Assembly: GCA_015075725.1 (NCBI GenBank)
Contig: JABTTV010000001.1
Span: 2,914,001-2,978,000 of the forward strand
Source: Anaerolineales bacterium
GTDB taxonomy: Bacteria > Chloroflexota > Anaerolineae > Anaerolineales > Villigracilaceae
Direction: 5' to 3'
DNA length: 64,000 nt
Shown here: piece by piece, positions 19,544-28,905 of the stretch
Layout: every line of letters begins with the position of its first letter
Numbering within the stretch: the first letter of the stretch is position 1
Program-made: the position numbers and the translations under genes
Notes under the pieces: generated by a model
Database searches by the model: none
What the model was told of the DNA's origin: nothing
What the model saw: the letters and a program-made list of their open reading frames with translations, nothing else

Positions 19544-19909
19544 ATGGCTAAAAAGAGTCGCTCGCTGGCTCGCGAACGCCGTCACAGCCGCGTCCGCAAG
19601 CAGGTATTTGGCAATCCTGAACGTCCGCGATTGAACGTGTTCAAGAGCCTGACGGGCATTTATGCACAGATCATCGACGATATGGACGGCAATACCATTG
19701 TTTCCGCTTCCACTGTCGACAGGGAACTGCGCGAAAAAGTAAAAGGCATGAAAAAATCCGAACAGGCGAAAGCGGTCGGGAAAGCCATTGCCGAACGCGC
19801 GAAGCACAGGGGAATCTCCTCGGTCGTGTTCGACCGCGGCGGTTTCCGTTACACCGGGCGCGTCAAGGCTCTGGCCGACGGCGCGCGCGAAGGCGGCCTG
19901 CAGTTTTAG
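19544..19909 (+). CDS. rplR: 50S ribosomal protein L18
   Basis: L18 delivers 5S rRNA to the 50S subunit with L5. The product has 121 residues. It has the basic N-terminal tail, the core [20 protein letters not shown], and [26 protein letters not shown] at the end of the family domain (given here in part). It lies three bases after rplF and nine before rpsE. Confidence 0.96.
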   Translation: MAKKSRSLARERRHSRVRKQVFGNPERPRLNVFKSLTGIYAQIIDDMDGNTIVSASTVDRELREKVKGMKKSEQAKAVGKAIAERAKHRGISSVVFDRGGFRYTGRVKALADGAREGGLQF

Positions 19910-19918
19910 GAGAAGCAA

Positions 19919-20461
19919 ATGGCTGATAATCAATTTGATAAACAATTCGAATCCCAGGATGCCTTCGAGGAACGCGTGATCGAGATCGCCCGCGTTGCAA
20001 AGGTGGTGAAGGGTGGACGCCGTTTCCGCTTCCGCGTGACGGTTGTGGTTGGAGACAAGAAAGGCAACATCGGAATGGGCGTTGGCAAAGCCAATGCCGT
20101 TCCCGATGCGATGCGCAAGGCTTCGGAACGCGCCCGCAAGAACATTCGCACGGTCAACATTTCCGGGACGACCATCCCGCATGAAGCGCTTGGGAAAGTG
20201 GCAGGCGCAAAGGTCTTTCTCAAACCGGCCTCTGCCGGGACGGGCGTGATCGCCGCAGGTGGTGTCCGGGCTGTGTTGGAAGTGGCCGGTGTGCGCGATA
20301 TCCTGACCAAATCCATGGGAAGCGCGAATGTCCTCAATGTGGTGATGGCTACCTTCGACGCGCTGGATGGACTCCGTTCGCCCGCCGTCGAAGCCGCCCG
20401 CCGCGGAAAACGCGCAGAAGACCTGGCCCCGTTCTGGGAGCGGAGGAAACAACATGCCTAA
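19919..20461 (+). CDS. rpsE: 30S ribosomal protein S5
   Basis: S5 controls translational fidelity with S4 and S12. The product has 180 residues, with an extended acidic N-terminus before the double-stranded-RNA-binding-like fold ([20 protein letters not shown]) and the C-terminal domain. AGGAG precedes ATG 19919. Its end overlaps the rpmD start by eight bases. Confidence 0.97.
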   Translation: MADNQFDKQFESQDAFEERVIEIARVAKVVKGGRRFRFRVTVVVGDKKGNIGMGVGKANAVPDAMRKASERARKNIRTVNISGTTIPHEALGKVAGAKVFLKPASAGTGVIAAGGVRAVLEVAGVRDILTKSMGSANVLNVVMATFDALDGLRSPAVEAARRGKRAEDLAPFWERRKQHA

Positions 20462-20651
20462 GAAAGCAACCTCCGGTAAAAGCATCCGCGTAACTTTGGT
20501 GCGGAGCGCCATCGGCTATACAAAGGATCAGAAGGCAACTGTAAAAGCGCTTGGTCTGCGCCGGATGCATCAGACCGTCGAACATAAAGATTCGCCCGCC
20601 TTGCGCGGGATGTTGAACAAGATCATTCATTTGATCAAGGTTGAAGAGTAG
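20454..20651 (+). CDS. rpmD: 50S ribosomal protein L30
   Basis: A small 50S protein of 65 residues. The family motif [20 protein letters not shown] is visible from residue 10. I chose ATG 20454, eight bases inside the rpsE end, because GGAGG (20442-20446) lies just upstream; the frame open further upstream is a shadow of rpsE. Confidence 0.94.
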   Translation: MPKKATSGKSIRVTLVRSAIGYTKDQKATVKALGLRRMHQTVEHKDSPALRGMLNKIIHLIKVEE

Positions 20652-20658
20652 GTCGAAC

Positions 20659-21120
20659 ATGAAATTACACGATCTTGCACCCAATCCGGGGTCGAAAAAG
20701 AATAGAAAACGCGTCGGGCGTGGAATTTCCGCCGGACAGGGGAAGACGGCGGGTCGCGGTACCAAAGGCGCCGGGGCGCGTTCCGGTGAGGGCGGTCACC
20801 TGTACCGCCAGGGCGGCAACCTTCCTTTCTATCGCCGCCTGCCGTTCATCCGCGGTGAAGGTTTCACCCCGCCCAACCAAACGGATTACAACGAAATTAA
20901 CCTGGATCAACTTTCCGAGGTGTTCAAAGCCAATGCGGAAGTGAACCCTGAATCTCTGGCAGAGGCGCGCCTCCTGCGCGATTCCCAAAATCCGATCGTT
21001 GTTTTGGGGCGCGGTGAAATGAAGCATGCGCTCAAGGTGCGCGTACATCGGGTCAGCGCGGGCGCCAAAGCCAAGATCGAAAAGGCTGGCGGCTCGGTCG
21101 AGTTGATCGCCAAGGAATAA
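20659..21120 (+). CDS. rplO: 50S ribosomal protein L15
   Basis: L15 binds 23S rRNA late in 50S assembly. I chose ATG 20659 (MKLHDLAPNPGSKKNRKRVG), giving 153 residues. The Gly/Arg-rich N-terminal extension (GRGISAGQGKTAGRG) that threads into rRNA is intact. rplO and secY are only 12 bases apart. Confidence 0.96.
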   Translation: MKLHDLAPNPGSKKNRKRVGRGISAGQGKTAGRGTKGAGARSGEGGHLYRQGGNLPFYRRLPFIRGEGFTPPNQTDYNEINLDQLSEVFKANAEVNPESLAEARLLRDSQNPIVVLGRGEMKHALKVRVHRVSAGAKAKIEKAGGSVELIAKE

Positions 21121-21132
21121 AGGAACCTTCTC

Positions 21133-22512
21133 ATGAAGACCACCTTTTCAGGCTGGCATTATCTTTGGAAATCGGAAGACATCCGCCGCAAATTGATCAT
21201 CACCCTTTTGATTTTGGTGATCTATCGGCTCGCGGCGAATGTTCCGGCTCCCGGCGTGGACCATGACATTCTCGCCGCCTTCCGGGCATCCACGACTGGA
21301 TCAGGAGGCTTTCTCGGCTTCCTGGACCTGCTCTCCGGCGGAACCGTATCGAATTTCTCTTTGCTCTCGATGGGCGTATATCCGTACATCACCGCCCAGA
21401 TCATCATTCAATTGTTGATTCCCATCATTCCCTCGCTTCAGAAGCGGATCCAGGATGACCCGCGCGAGGGACGACGCTGGCAGGAAAAATGGACCTACTA
21501 TCTTGCCGTTCCGATGGCGGCTCTTTCCGCAATCGGGCAGATCAACATCTTCAACTCGCTCTCCATCCAGGGCATTGGCCAGCCGATCCTTCCCTTTGGA
21601 TTGTTCGATGCTGAGACTTCATTGGCATCATGGTCCGTTCTGATCGCTATGACCGCCGGGACAATGTTCGCCATCTGGCTCGGTGAGTTGATCTCCGAAT
21701 ACGGCATCCGCGGACAGGGACTCTCCCTTGTCATCTTTGCAGGTATTGTGGCTCAGATTCCTGCGAACTTTGCCTCGCTTCTGGCGGACGAACAAAACCG
21801 CTGGATCATGCTTGCGCTGACGGTTGTCGTCATCGTCCTGACGGTTCTTGCCATTGTCTACGTCCAGCAGGGACGCCGCAATGTGCCTGTCATGTATCCC
21901 GGCCGCCGCGTTGGCAACCGCATGTCCATGCCTGTCAAAGGCACCATGCCGTTGATGGTCAACCTTTCCGGCATGATCCCGCTGATCTTTGCCAGCGCCA
22001 TCCTGCAATTTCCGGCCATCATCGCCAGTTATTTCACCGCAAGTGAAAATAAAGGCGTGGCAGATTTCTTTCTTGGCGTTCAGAACTTTTTCGGCGCCAC
22101 CGGCTCGAGCAACTGGGGCTACTGGACGCTTTACTTCCTGATGGTGGTGGTCTTCACGTTCTTTTATACAACCGTCATGTTCGACCAGCAGAATTATGGC
22201 GAAAACCTCAAGAAGATCGGGGCAAGTGTTCCCGGCGTTCTAACCGGCGCTCCAACACAAAAATATCTGAGCACGGTCCAAAGCAGGATCACCCTTGTAG
22301 GGGCTGTCTTCCTTGGAATTGTCGCCATCATGCCATTTCTTCTCGGTCTGTTGTTAAGCGCATTCAATATATCAGCCGCCAATAACACAGGAATATTCCT
22401 CATCACATCCTCCGGTTTGCTAATCGTGGTGGGCGTCGTGCGCGACACCTTCCAGAATATCGATGCAGAGTTAAAACTGCACGGTTATCAGGATTCGCTT
22501 TTGGTCCGCTAA
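21133..22512 (+). CDS. secY: Protein translocase subunit SecY
   Basis: The channel subunit of the Sec translocon in the cytoplasmic membrane. The product has 459 residues with ten hydrophobic segments. Recognisable blocks are the plug region near GGFLGFLDLLSGG, the TM2 block SMGVYPYITAQIIIQLL, and the cytoplasmic loop RVGNRMSMPVKG of the ribosome-binding face. It follows rplO as in the classical spc order and precedes adk. Confidence 0.97.
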   Translation: MKTTFSGWHYLWKSEDIRRKLIITLLILVIYRLAANVPAPGVDHDILAAFRASTTGSGGFLGFLDLLSGGTVSNFSLLSMGVYPYITAQIIIQLLIPIIPSLQKRIQDDPREGRRWQEKWTYYLAVPMAALSAIGQINIFNSLSIQGIGQPILPFGLFDAETSLASWSVLIAMTAGTMFAIWLGELISEYGIRGQGLSLVIFAGIVAQIPANFASLLADEQNRWIMLALTVVVIVLTVLAIVYVQQGRRNVPVMYPGRRVGNRMSMPVKGTMPLMVNLSGMIPLIFASAILQFPAIIASYFTASENKGVADFFLGVQNFFGATGSSNWGYWTLYFLMVVVFTFFYTTVMFDQQNYGENLKKIGASVPGVLTGAPTQKYLSTVQSRITLVGAVFLGIVAIMPFLLGLLLSAFNISAANNTGIFLITSSGLLIVVGVVRDTFQNIDAELKLHGYQDSLLVR

Positions 22513-22522
22513 AGGAAACCCG

Positions 22523-23173
22523 ATGGCAACTTACATTGTCCTGCTCGGTCCGCCCGGTGTTGGAAAAGGAACCCAGGCACGCATCCTTTCCGAAACAAAA
22601 AAGCTGGCACATATTTCCTCCGGCGACCTCTTTCGGGAGAACATCAAGAACCAGACCGAGTTGGGAAAGGTGGTCAAGTCTTATCTTGATAAAGGTGAAC
22701 TTGTCCCCGACGATGTGACCATTGCGATGATCCGCGACCGCCTCTCCCGTCCGGACTGTGAGGCGGGTGCCATTCTCGACGGCTTTCCCCGCACCCCGGC
22801 TCAGGCAGAGGCACTCGAGGCCATGCTGAAGGACTTTAAGGGGTCGGTGGACGCAGTCCCATACATCACCGCCGCGGAAAATATCCTAATCGAACGCGCG
22901 AGCGGCCGCTGGACCTGCAAGGCGAATGGGCATATCTATCACGAGAAGTTCAACCCGCCGAAACAGGCCGGAATCTGCGATATCGATGGCTCCGAGGTCT
23001 ATCAGCGGGAGGACGATAAAGCGGAAACCGTCTCGAAAAGGATCCACGTTTATCTTGAGCAGACCATTCCACTCGTGGATCACTACCGCAAGGCAGGTAA
23101 ACTGATCGAGGTCGACGGGACGCTCGCCGTCGAACAGGTGACAAAAACCCTGTTCGACAAATTGAAGAAATAG
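22523..23173 (+). CDS. adk: Adenylate kinase
   Basis: Interconverts ATP + AMP and 2 ADP. The product has 216 residues. The P-loop GPPGVGKGT is at residues 9-17, and DGFPRT of the AMP site is present. The long LID domain resembles zinc-type Adk, but of the usual C-x2-C...C-x2-C/D ligands the second Cys is Asn (CKAN...CDID). The site is incomplete and may not bind zinc tightly. AAAGGAA precedes ATG 22523. Between secY and map it is in its normal genomic place. Confidence 0.97.
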   Translation: MATYIVLLGPPGVGKGTQARILSETKKLAHISSGDLFRENIKNQTELGKVVKSYLDKGELVPDDVTIAMIRDRLSRPDCEAGAILDGFPRTPAQAEALEAMLKDFKGSVDAVPYITAAENILIERASGRWTCKANGHIYHEKFNPPKQAGICDIDGSEVYQREDDKAETVSKRIHVYLEQTIPLVDHYRKAGKLIEVDGTLAVEQVTKTLFDKLKK

Positions 23174-23218
23174 ATTTTGTGAACGACCAGAGAATTCCTC
23201 TGATAACAGGTTTAGATA

Positions 23219-23989
23219 ATGTTTCACGAACGCCGCATCAACATCAAAACCCCTGCCGAGATCAAGATCATGCGTGAAGCAGGGCGCATCAATGCAAGCG
23301 TTCACGCGAAAGTTAGGGAACTTTTACAACCAGGTGTGACGACCGCCGACCTCAACGCGGCTGCTGAGGAAGTGCTGAAGTCACACGGATGTGTATCGCC
23401 GTTCAAAGGTTACGGCCACCCGCCATTCCCGGCGTCCATCACGGTCAGCATCAACGACGAGATGGTGCATGGAATTCCCCACCCGAAACGCAAGTTGAAG
23501 GAGGGGGATATCGTTTCGATAGATTGCGGGACGGTCCATAAGGGCTTCGTGGCAGACTCGGCTTTTTCTGCCCCGGTGGGGGAAGTCTCTCCCATCGCGA
23601 AGAAATTGCTCGAGGTCACCGAATGTGCTTTGAATGTCGGCATCGAACAGATGCGAAAAGGCAAGCGCACGGGAGACATCTCGGCGGCGATACAAAAGTA
23701 TGTGGAAAACCATGGATTGCATGTCACCCGGGAATACACCGGGCACGGTGTCGGGAAGGACATGCACGAGGGTCCGCAGGTGCCAAATATCGGCGCGGCG
23801 GGAACCGGAATCCTCCTCAAACCGGGGATGACCATTGCCCTCGAACCCATGGTACTTGTCGGGACGTATGAAACGCGCGTCCTGCCGGACAAATGGACGG
23901 TTGTTTCCGCAGACGGGTCGTTGACGGCGCATTTTGAACATACCATCGCCGTTACCGAAGGAGAACCTCAAATCCTGACTGTCTTATGA
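23219..23989 (+). CDS. map: Methionine aminopeptidase, type I
   Basis: Removes the initiator Met from nascent proteins. The product has 256 residues. The five metal ligands are identifiable: Asp in VSIDCG, Asp in VADSAF, His in TGHGVGKDMHEG, Glu in ALEPM and Glu in EHTIAVTEG. No zinc-finger extension precedes the catalytic domain. The SD is weak. infA, which often follows map, is absent; rpmJ comes 100 bases later behind its own promoter. Confidence 0.96.
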   Translation: MFHERRINIKTPAEIKIMREAGRINASVHAKVRELLQPGVTTADLNAAAEEVLKSHGCVSPFKGYGHPPFPASITVSINDEMVHGIPHPKRKLKEGDIVSIDCGTVHKGFVADSAFSAPVGEVSPIAKKLLEVTECALNVGIEQMRKGKRTGDISAAIQKYVENHGLHVTREYTGHGVGKDMHEGPQVPNIGAAGTGILLKPGMTIALEPMVLVGTYETRVLPDKWTVVSADGSLTAHFEHTIAVTEGEPQILTVL

Positions 23990-24013
23990 CCCTGCGGAAA
24001 ACCCGTAAGAATA

Positions 24014-24042
24014 TGGACGAATTCGAGAACGACTTGTATAAT
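24014..24042 (+). promoter_or_regulatory. Internal promoter for rpmJ-rpsM-rpsK-rpsD-rpoA-rplQ
   Basis: TGGACG (24014-24019), 17-base spacer, TATAAT (24037-24042), in the map-rpmJ gap. The -10 is perfect and the -35 matches four of six positions. It is followed by a small hairpin (TGCCG-GGAA-CGGCA) before the rpmJ SD. Confidence 0.65.
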
Positions 24043-24089
24043 CAACACTTTGGCTGTGCCGGGAACGGCAAAATGCAAGGAGAAATTAC

Positions 24090-24203
24090 ATGAAAGTATC
24101 GCCATCCATTCGCAAACGCTGTGCCAAGTGCCGCATTGTCCGGCGCAAGGGACGCGTGTTCATCATTTGCGAAAATCCTAAACACAAACAGAGACAAGGG
24201 TAG
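24090..24203 (+). CDS. rpmJ: 50S ribosomal protein L36, zinc type
   Basis: A small gene of 37 codons. The product begins [19 protein letters not shown] and has the C-x2-C-x12-C-x4-H zinc ligands of the C+ form. AAGGAG lies just before ATG 24090. It is the first gene of the alpha block and lies six bases before rpsM. Confidence 0.96.
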   Translation: MKVSPSIRKRCAKCRIVRRKGRVFIICENPKHKQRQG

Positions 24204-24209
24204 TAGACC

Positions 24210-24596
24210 ATGGCAAGAATTGAAGGTGTAGATCTTCCCCGCAACAAGCGGACAGAAGTGGGCCTGACCTACCTTTACGGAATCGGTCCCACCCGCGCCC
24301 GAAGGATTTTGACGGAAACCAAAGTCAATCCGGATACGCGCATCAAGGACCTGACGGAATCCGAAGTCGCTTCCATCCGCGATTACATCGCCAAGCATTA
24401 CAAAGTGGAAGGCGACCTGCGCCGCGAAGTCCAGATGAACGTCAAGCGATTGATCGAGATCGGCTCGTATCGCGGACTGCGCCATCGCCGCAACCTGCCC
24501 GTTCACGGTCAGCGCACCAAGACGAATGCGCGCACCCGCAAAGGCACCAAGAAGACGGTTGCCGGTCGCGGACGCCGACGCGGCGCGAAGAAGTAA
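24210..24596 (+). CDS. rpsM: 30S ribosomal protein S13
   Basis: S13 bridges the 30S head to the 50S subunit and contacts P-site tRNA. The product has 128 residues. The start [13 protein letters not shown], the helix-turn-helix-like [12 protein letters not shown] and the basic tail ([20 protein letters not shown]) are canonical. Confidence 0.97.
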   Translation: MARIEGVDLPRNKRTEVGLTYLYGIGPTRARRILTETKVNPDTRIKDLTESEVASIRDYIAKHYKVEGDLRREVQMNVKRLIEIGSYRGLRHRRNLPVHGQRTKTNARTRKGTKKTVAGRGRRRGAKK

Positions 24597-24620
24597 TTTG
24601 CCCGAAAGGTTAATTAGAAA

Positions 24621-25025
24621 ATGGCTCAGAGTGTACGTTCCACCCGCCGCGCCGCCGGCGCGAAAAAAGGCAAACGTTCCCTGTCACGCGGACAGGTGCA
24701 TATCTTTGCTTCCTTCAATAATACGATCGTGACCGTGACGGATACCGAAGGCAACACCATCGCGTGGGGCTCAGCCGGTTCCGCCGGTTTCAAAGGTTCG
24801 CGCAAGAGCACGCCTTTTGCGGCGCGCCTTGCCGCCGAGCAGGCGATCAAATCCGCCCAACAGCAGGGTGTGCAGGAAGTCGAGTTATACGTCAAGGGTC
24901 CCGGACCCGGACGAGAGAATGCGATCCGCGCTGTGCAGGCGATGGGATTGAAAGTGCTGTCCATCGCAGACGTGACCCCGGTGCCGCATAACGGCTGCCG
25001 CCCGCCAAAGCGACGGCGCGTCTAA
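24621..25025 (+). CDS. rpsK: 30S ribosomal protein S11
   Basis: S11 lines the 30S platform and mRNA exit. The product has 134 residues. The core [33 protein letters not shown] and the terminal [11 protein letters not shown] are canonical. It lies 24 bases after rpsM. Confidence 0.97.
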   Translation: MAQSVRSTRRAAGAKKGKRSLSRGQVHIFASFNNTIVTVTDTEGNTIAWGSAGSAGFKGSRKSTPFAARLAAEQAIKSAQQQGVQEVELYVKGPGPGRENAIRAVQAMGLKVLSIADVTPVPHNGCRPPKRRRV

Positions 25026-25041
25026 TTGAGGTTCTATATTT

Positions 25042-25698
25042 ATGGCTAAATCATTAAGTCCAGTCTGTAAACTTTGCCGCCGCGAGGGAGAAAAACTTTA
25101 CCTCAAGGGCGAGCGTTGTTTCACCCCCAAGTGCGCCTTCGAGCGACGCAGTTTCGCGCCCGGCCAGCACGGCAAGACATCCGGCCGCGGCGGCAGCCCC
25201 GGTTCCACGGGCCGCGCCTCCGACTTTGCCCGCCAGTTGCGCGCCAAGCAGAAAGCCCGCCGCGTATACGGCGTGCTCGAGCGCCAATTCCGCCGATATT
25301 ACGATACGGCGATCACCCGCCGCGGTCTCACAGGTTTGAACCTGCTTCAGATCCTCGAATCGCGCCTCGATAATGTTGTCTTTCGGCTTGGGTTTGCGTC
25401 CAGCCGCGCGCAGGCGCGCATGCTGGTGACCCACGGTCACTTCACTGTGAACGGCCGCCGCACCGATGTCCCTTCGATGCTTCTTTCCAATGGCGATGTC
25501 GTTTCGGTCCGCGAAGGCTCCGGCAAGTTGTCCTACTTCAAGGAGTTGAACGCGTTCGCCGAAAAGCGCAATACCCCGGCCTGGCTCAGCCGCGATTTGA
25601 AAGTGATGAGCGGTTCTGTGGCCCGCATGCCGGAACGCGCTGAAATTGACGGAAGTCTCGACGAACAGTTGATCGTCGAATACTATTCCCGACGATAG
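25042..25698 (+). CDS. rpsD: 30S ribosomal protein S4, zinc type
   Basis: S4 starts 30S assembly and in E. coli represses the alpha operon. The product has 218 residues. The N-terminus holds four Cys (CKLC ... C-x4-C within residues ~10-30), the C+ zinc form. An S4 RNA-binding domain ([19 protein letters not shown]) follows. Two small hairpins occupy the 74-base gap to rpoA. Confidence 0.96.
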   Translation: MAKSLSPVCKLCRREGEKLYLKGERCFTPKCAFERRSFAPGQHGKTSGRGGSPGSTGRASDFARQLRAKQKARRVYGVLERQFRRYYDTAITRRGLTGLNLLQILESRLDNVVFRLGFASSRAQARMLVTHGHFTVNGRRTDVPSMLLSNGDVVSVREGSGKLSYFKELNAFAEKRNTPAWLSRDLKVMSGSVARMPERAEIDGSLDEQLIVEYYSRR

Positions 25699-25772
25699 TC
25701 CTCCGTTCGCTTCGGGTTCGGACGGCAGGTTGGTCCGCGACCCGGGGCTTGATTCAAAGGGAAAGGTGAACC

Positions 25773-26741
25773 GTGACGGGTATCATAACGAACATGGTCA
25801 TGCCCAAGATCGAGCGCGAAGCTGAGGCTCGAAACTACGGCAAATTTATCATCAGTCCGCTGGAAGGCGGCTACGGTGTAACGCTTGGGAACGCCTTGCG
25901 GCGCGTCCTGCTTTCTTCATTGGAAGGCACAGCCATCACCTCGGTACGTTTTGCGGATGTGCTCCATGAATTCAGCGACATCCCCGGCGTGCGCGAAGAT
26001 GTCATCCAGGTGATGCTACAGATCAAACAGGTGCGCATCAAAATGGACGGCGTGGACAGCGCTCGCATGCACCTCGAAGTCCGCGGCGAGGGAACCGTTA
26101 CCGCGGCGGATGTTATTACTCCCGCCGAGATCGAGATCGTCAACCCCGATACGTATCTCTTCACGGTGGACAACCCCAAGACCAAACTCGACGTTGAATT
26201 CGTCGTCGAACGCGGACGCGGCTATTCGCCCGCCAATGAGCGCTCCGGCCATATGCCCATCGGTGAACTGCCTGTGGACGCGATCTTCAGCCCGGTCAAG
26301 CGCGTCAACTGGGAAGTCGCTTCCGCCCGGGTGGGTCAGAGCACGAACTACGATAAATTGATCCTCGAGATCTGGACGGACGGCACGATCTCCCCGGAAC
26401 GCGCGCTTAGCAATTCTGCCCGCATACTCATCGACCACCTGCGCTACATCGCCGGTGTGAACGAGGAAATGCTGACAGTGGCTGTCGAACGCGAAACTTC
26501 CGGAAGCCGCCTGAGCAGCGAGTTGGCGGAAACGCCTGTGGAAGCCCTCGACCTCTCGGTGCGCGTCTTCAACTCCTTGAAGCGCACTGGAATCACAACA
26601 GTAGGTGATGTGTTGGAGCTGCTCGAAAAGGGCGAGTCCGCCGTCATGTCGATCCGCAATTTCGGCGAGAAGAGTCTCGACGAACTGCGCGACAAGATGC
26701 GTGAAAAGGGTTTCCTGAAAGACCAACCTACGGAGAATTAA
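25773..26741 (+). CDS. rpoA: RNA polymerase alpha subunit
   Basis: Assembles RNA polymerase and contacts UP elements and activators. The product has 322 residues from GTG 25773, preceded by AAAGGTG (25762-25768); ATG 25794 or 25800 are alternatives that lose up to nine residues. The N-terminal dimerisation domain contains the GNALRRVLLSSLEG block (~residues 39-55). The C-terminal domain (~245-322) has the NSLKRTGITTVGDVLEL helix-hairpin region. The linker is short. Confidence 0.96.
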   Translation: MTGIITNMVMPKIEREAEARNYGKFIISPLEGGYGVTLGNALRRVLLSSLEGTAITSVRFADVLHEFSDIPGVREDVIQVMLQIKQVRIKMDGVDSARMHLEVRGEGTVTAADVITPAEIEIVNPDTYLFTVDNPKTKLDVEFVVERGRGYSPANERSGHMPIGELPVDAIFSPVKRVNWEVASARVGQSTNYDKLILEIWTDGTISPERALSNSARILIDHLRYIAGVNEEMLTVAVERETSGSRLSSELAETPVEALDLSVRVFNSLKRTGITTVGDVLELLEKGESAVMSIRNFGEKSLDELRDKMREKGFLKDQPTEN

Positions 26742-26745
26742 GAAA

Positions 26746-27123
26746 ATGCGACATTCAGTAGCAGGTTATAAACTGGGACGCACAAAGAGCGCCCGCATCG
26801 CTCTGCGCCGCAACCTGATCAAACAATTCCTTACGCACGAGCGCATCCAGACCACCAAGGCGAAGGCCGCCGCCATCCGCGGCGATGCCGAACGCCTGAT
26901 CACGCTCGCCAAGAGCAGCGCGGATGCCAGCGTCGAGCAGAAAGTTCATGCCCGCCGCATGGCCGTGTCAAAACTCGGCGATGACCAGGTCATCAAGCGC
27001 TTGTTCGATGAGATCGCACCGCGTTTTGCCTCGCGCAATGGCGGTTATACCCGGGTGACCAAACTTGGACCCCGCCTTGGCGATGCCGCTGAGATGGTTG
27101 TCCTCGAACTTGTGGAAGAGTAA
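26746..27123 (+). CDS. rplQ: 50S ribosomal protein L17
   Basis: L17 sits near the exit tunnel. The product has 125 residues. The start MRHSVAGYKLGRTKSAR and the segment FLTHERIQTTKAKAAAIRGD fit the family, as does RNGGYTRVTKLGPRLGD. It is last in the rpsM-rplQ block, followed by a short-word repeat spacer. Confidence 0.96.
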   Translation: MRHSVAGYKLGRTKSARIALRRNLIKQFLTHERIQTTKAKAAAIRGDAERLITLAKSSADASVEQKVHARRMAVSKLGDDQVIKRLFDEIAPRFASRNGGYTRVTKLGPRLGDAAEMVVLELVEE

Positions 27124-27129
27124 GAACAG

Positions 27130-27190
27130 TAATCAGTATCCAGGAATCGGTGACCAAGTCACTGGTACCTGAACACTGGTCACTGGTTAG
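27130..27190. repeat. Short-word repeat spacer (CACTGGT family)
   Basis: The spacer between rplQ and truA is built of repeated short words: CACTGGT occurs at 27160, 27174 and 27181, with CAGTAATCAGT and CCAGGAATCGGTGACC alongside. Part of it is similar to the reverse complement of the stretch before mutY (36463-36510). It runs to within six bases of the truA ATG, which has no SD. Confidence 0.6.
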
Positions 27191-27195
27191 TGTAA

Positions 27196-27948
27196 ATGGC
27201 ACGTTACCAAGTGATCCTAACCTACGAGGGCGCCGGGTTTGCCGGAAGCCAGCGGCAGGCGAACATCCGAACCGTGCAGGGCGAACTGGAAGATGCGCTT
27301 CGCAAACTCGGATGGACGGGAAGCTCCGTTCTCCTTGCAGGGAGGACTGACACTGGTGTCCATGCGATGGGACAGGTGGCGGCGTTCGATTTCGATGATT
27401 GGACGCATACGGCGGAGAAGTTGCTGCTGGCTCTTAATGCCAAACTCTCCGCCGACCTTGCCGTGAAAAAAGCAAAAGTTGTGAGCGCAAATTTTCATCC
27501 CCGCTTCGATGCGCTCTCGCGGACATATCGATACCGTCTGTTCATTGATCCGATCCGCGACCCGCTGCGTGAACGACTTGCCTGGCGGTTGAACTTTGCG
27601 GTGGACGCCGAAAGCCTCAAACGAACGGCGGAAATCTTCCTCGGTACGCATGATTTTGCCTCCTTTGGCTCGCCGACCTCTGAAAAGGGGACGACACTGC
27701 GCACGGTGACAAAATCCGAGTGGAGAAAAAAGCCGGATGGCGAGTGGCGGTACGAGGTCCGGGCGGACGCGTTCCTGTATCGCATGGTAAGAAGACTTGT
27801 ATTCGTCCAGGTCGCCGCATCGCAGGGAAGATGTTCGGTGAAGGAGATCCGACTTGCCCTCAAGGGACAGGCGAGACTCCCAGCCGGGCTGGCTCCCGCG
27901 AATGGACTGACATTGGTGAATGTGGAATATGGATCACTTCATGATTAA
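27196..27948 (+). CDS. truA: tRNA pseudouridine(38-40) synthase
   Basis: Converts uridines 38-40 in the tRNA anticodon stem to pseudouridine. The product has 250 residues. The catalytic Asp lies in AGRTDTGVHAMGQVAAFD. ATG 27196 is preceded by repeat sequence rather than an SD; translation may be weak or coupled to rplQ. Position between rplQ and rplM is the common bacterial arrangement. Confidence 0.95.
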   Translation: MARYQVILTYEGAGFAGSQRQANIRTVQGELEDALRKLGWTGSSVLLAGRTDTGVHAMGQVAAFDFDDWTHTAEKLLLALNAKLSADLAVKKAKVVSANFHPRFDALSRTYRYRLFIDPIRDPLRERLAWRLNFAVDAESLKRTAEIFLGTHDFASFGSPTSEKGTTLRTVTKSEWRKKPDGEWRYEVRADAFLYRMVRRLVFVQVAASQGRCSVKEIRLALKGQARLPAGLAPANGLTLVNVEYGSLHD

Positions 27949-27968
27949 CTGGCGTTCTCTAACGCCAG
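27949..27968 (+). promoter_or_regulatory. Leader hairpin before rplM
   Basis: CTGGCGTT (27949-27956) and AACGCCAG (27961-27968) form a perfect eight-base-pair stem with loop CTCT directly after the truA stop. No uridine run follows. It may be an L13 leader element, as known in other bacteria, or an mRNA-processing site. Confidence 0.45.
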
Positions 27969-28022
27969 AGGACGCGCAAGAGAGCGCATTCTACTCAAGA
28001 ATTAAGAAACGGAGAGACGAAA

Positions 28023-28466
28023 GTGCAACAGAAGACGTACTATCCGAAAGCCGCTGAGATTCAGCGCGAATGGGTTTTGGTGGACGCACAGGGTAAGAAC
28101 CTTGGGCGCCTTGCCGCACGCATCGCGCACATCCTGCTTGGAAAGCACAAACCATCCTTTACGCCCGGCGTGGAAATGGGCGATTACGTGGTGGTGGTCA
28201 ACGCTCAGAATGTGACTGTGACCGGCACCAAGACAAGATCGCGCCTGGTTTCCAAGTATTATCACCGCGTTTCGGGTTACCCCGGCGGAATTAAAAGCAT
28301 CTCCCTGCGGGACCAGCTCGCCACTTATCCTGATCGCGCTTTGCGTGAAGCGGTTTGGGGCATGCTTCCGCATAACCGCATGGGGCGCGCCGTGCTCAAG
28401 CGCCTGAAGGTTTACGGCGGAGCAGAGCATCCGCACAGCGCGCAAAAACTCAAGGCTTTGGAATAA
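28023..28466 (+). CDS. rplM: 50S ribosomal protein L13
   Basis: An early 50S assembly protein. It starts at GTG 28023, after CGGAGAG. The product has 147 residues. WVLVDAQGKNLGRLAARIA, the GDYVVVVNA strand and GMLPHNRMGR fit the family. It is paired with rpsI 17 bases later, the universal L13-S9 unit. Confidence 0.96.
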   Translation: MQQKTYYPKAAEIQREWVLVDAQGKNLGRLAARIAHILLGKHKPSFTPGVEMGDYVVVVNAQNVTVTGTKTRSRLVSKYYHRVSGYPGGIKSISLRDQLATYPDRALREAVWGMLPHNRMGRAVLKRLKVYGGAEHPHSAQKLKALE

Positions 28467-28483
28467 AAAGGTAGGAAGAAATT

Positions 28484-28876
28484 ATGGCACAGTATTTCGA
28501 AGGTATCGGACGCCGGAAGGAAAGCACCGCCCGCGTGCGCGTTTCGGCTGGCAGCGGCAAGTTCACTGTGAACGAAAAGGAAGGCAATGTATTCTTCTCC
28601 CGCTACGGCGATGTGCAGGATATTTTGCGTCCTTTCGGTGCGGTGGGCGAAGCAGCCGCCAAGTACGATGTAACCGTGGTGGTCAGCGGCGGCGGCGTGG
28701 CGGGTCAGACCGAAGCGGTGCGCCTCGGCGTGGCTCGCGCCCTGCAGGGAATGAACACAGATTGGACCGCCGCCCTGCGTAAAAAAGGACTGCTTACCCG
28801 CGACGCCCGCATCAAGGAACGCAAGAAGCCGGGTCTCAAGAAAGCCCGCAAGGCGCCGACCTACACCAAGCGTTAA
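28484..28876 (+). CDS. rpsI: 30S ribosomal protein S9
   Basis: The C-terminal Lys-Arg tail of S9 contacts the P-site tRNA anticodon; it is intact here (ending YTKR). The product has 130 residues, opening YFEGIGRRKESTARVRV. A strong intrinsic terminator follows 29 bases later and closes the ribosomal block. Confidence 0.97.
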   Translation: MAQYFEGIGRRKESTARVRVSAGSGKFTVNEKEGNVFFSRYGDVQDILRPFGAVGEAAAKYDVTVVVSGGGVAGQTEAVRLGVARALQGMNTDWTAALRKKGLLTRDARIKERKKPGLKKARKAPTYTKR

Positions 28877-28905
28877 AATATCTCCATTCAGACACACGAA
28901 ATGGT

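Noticed and set aside
19010..20512. Minus-strand ORF of 500 codons opposite rplF-rpsE
   Set aside because: It lies fully across four real ribosomal-protein genes and is a composition artefact.
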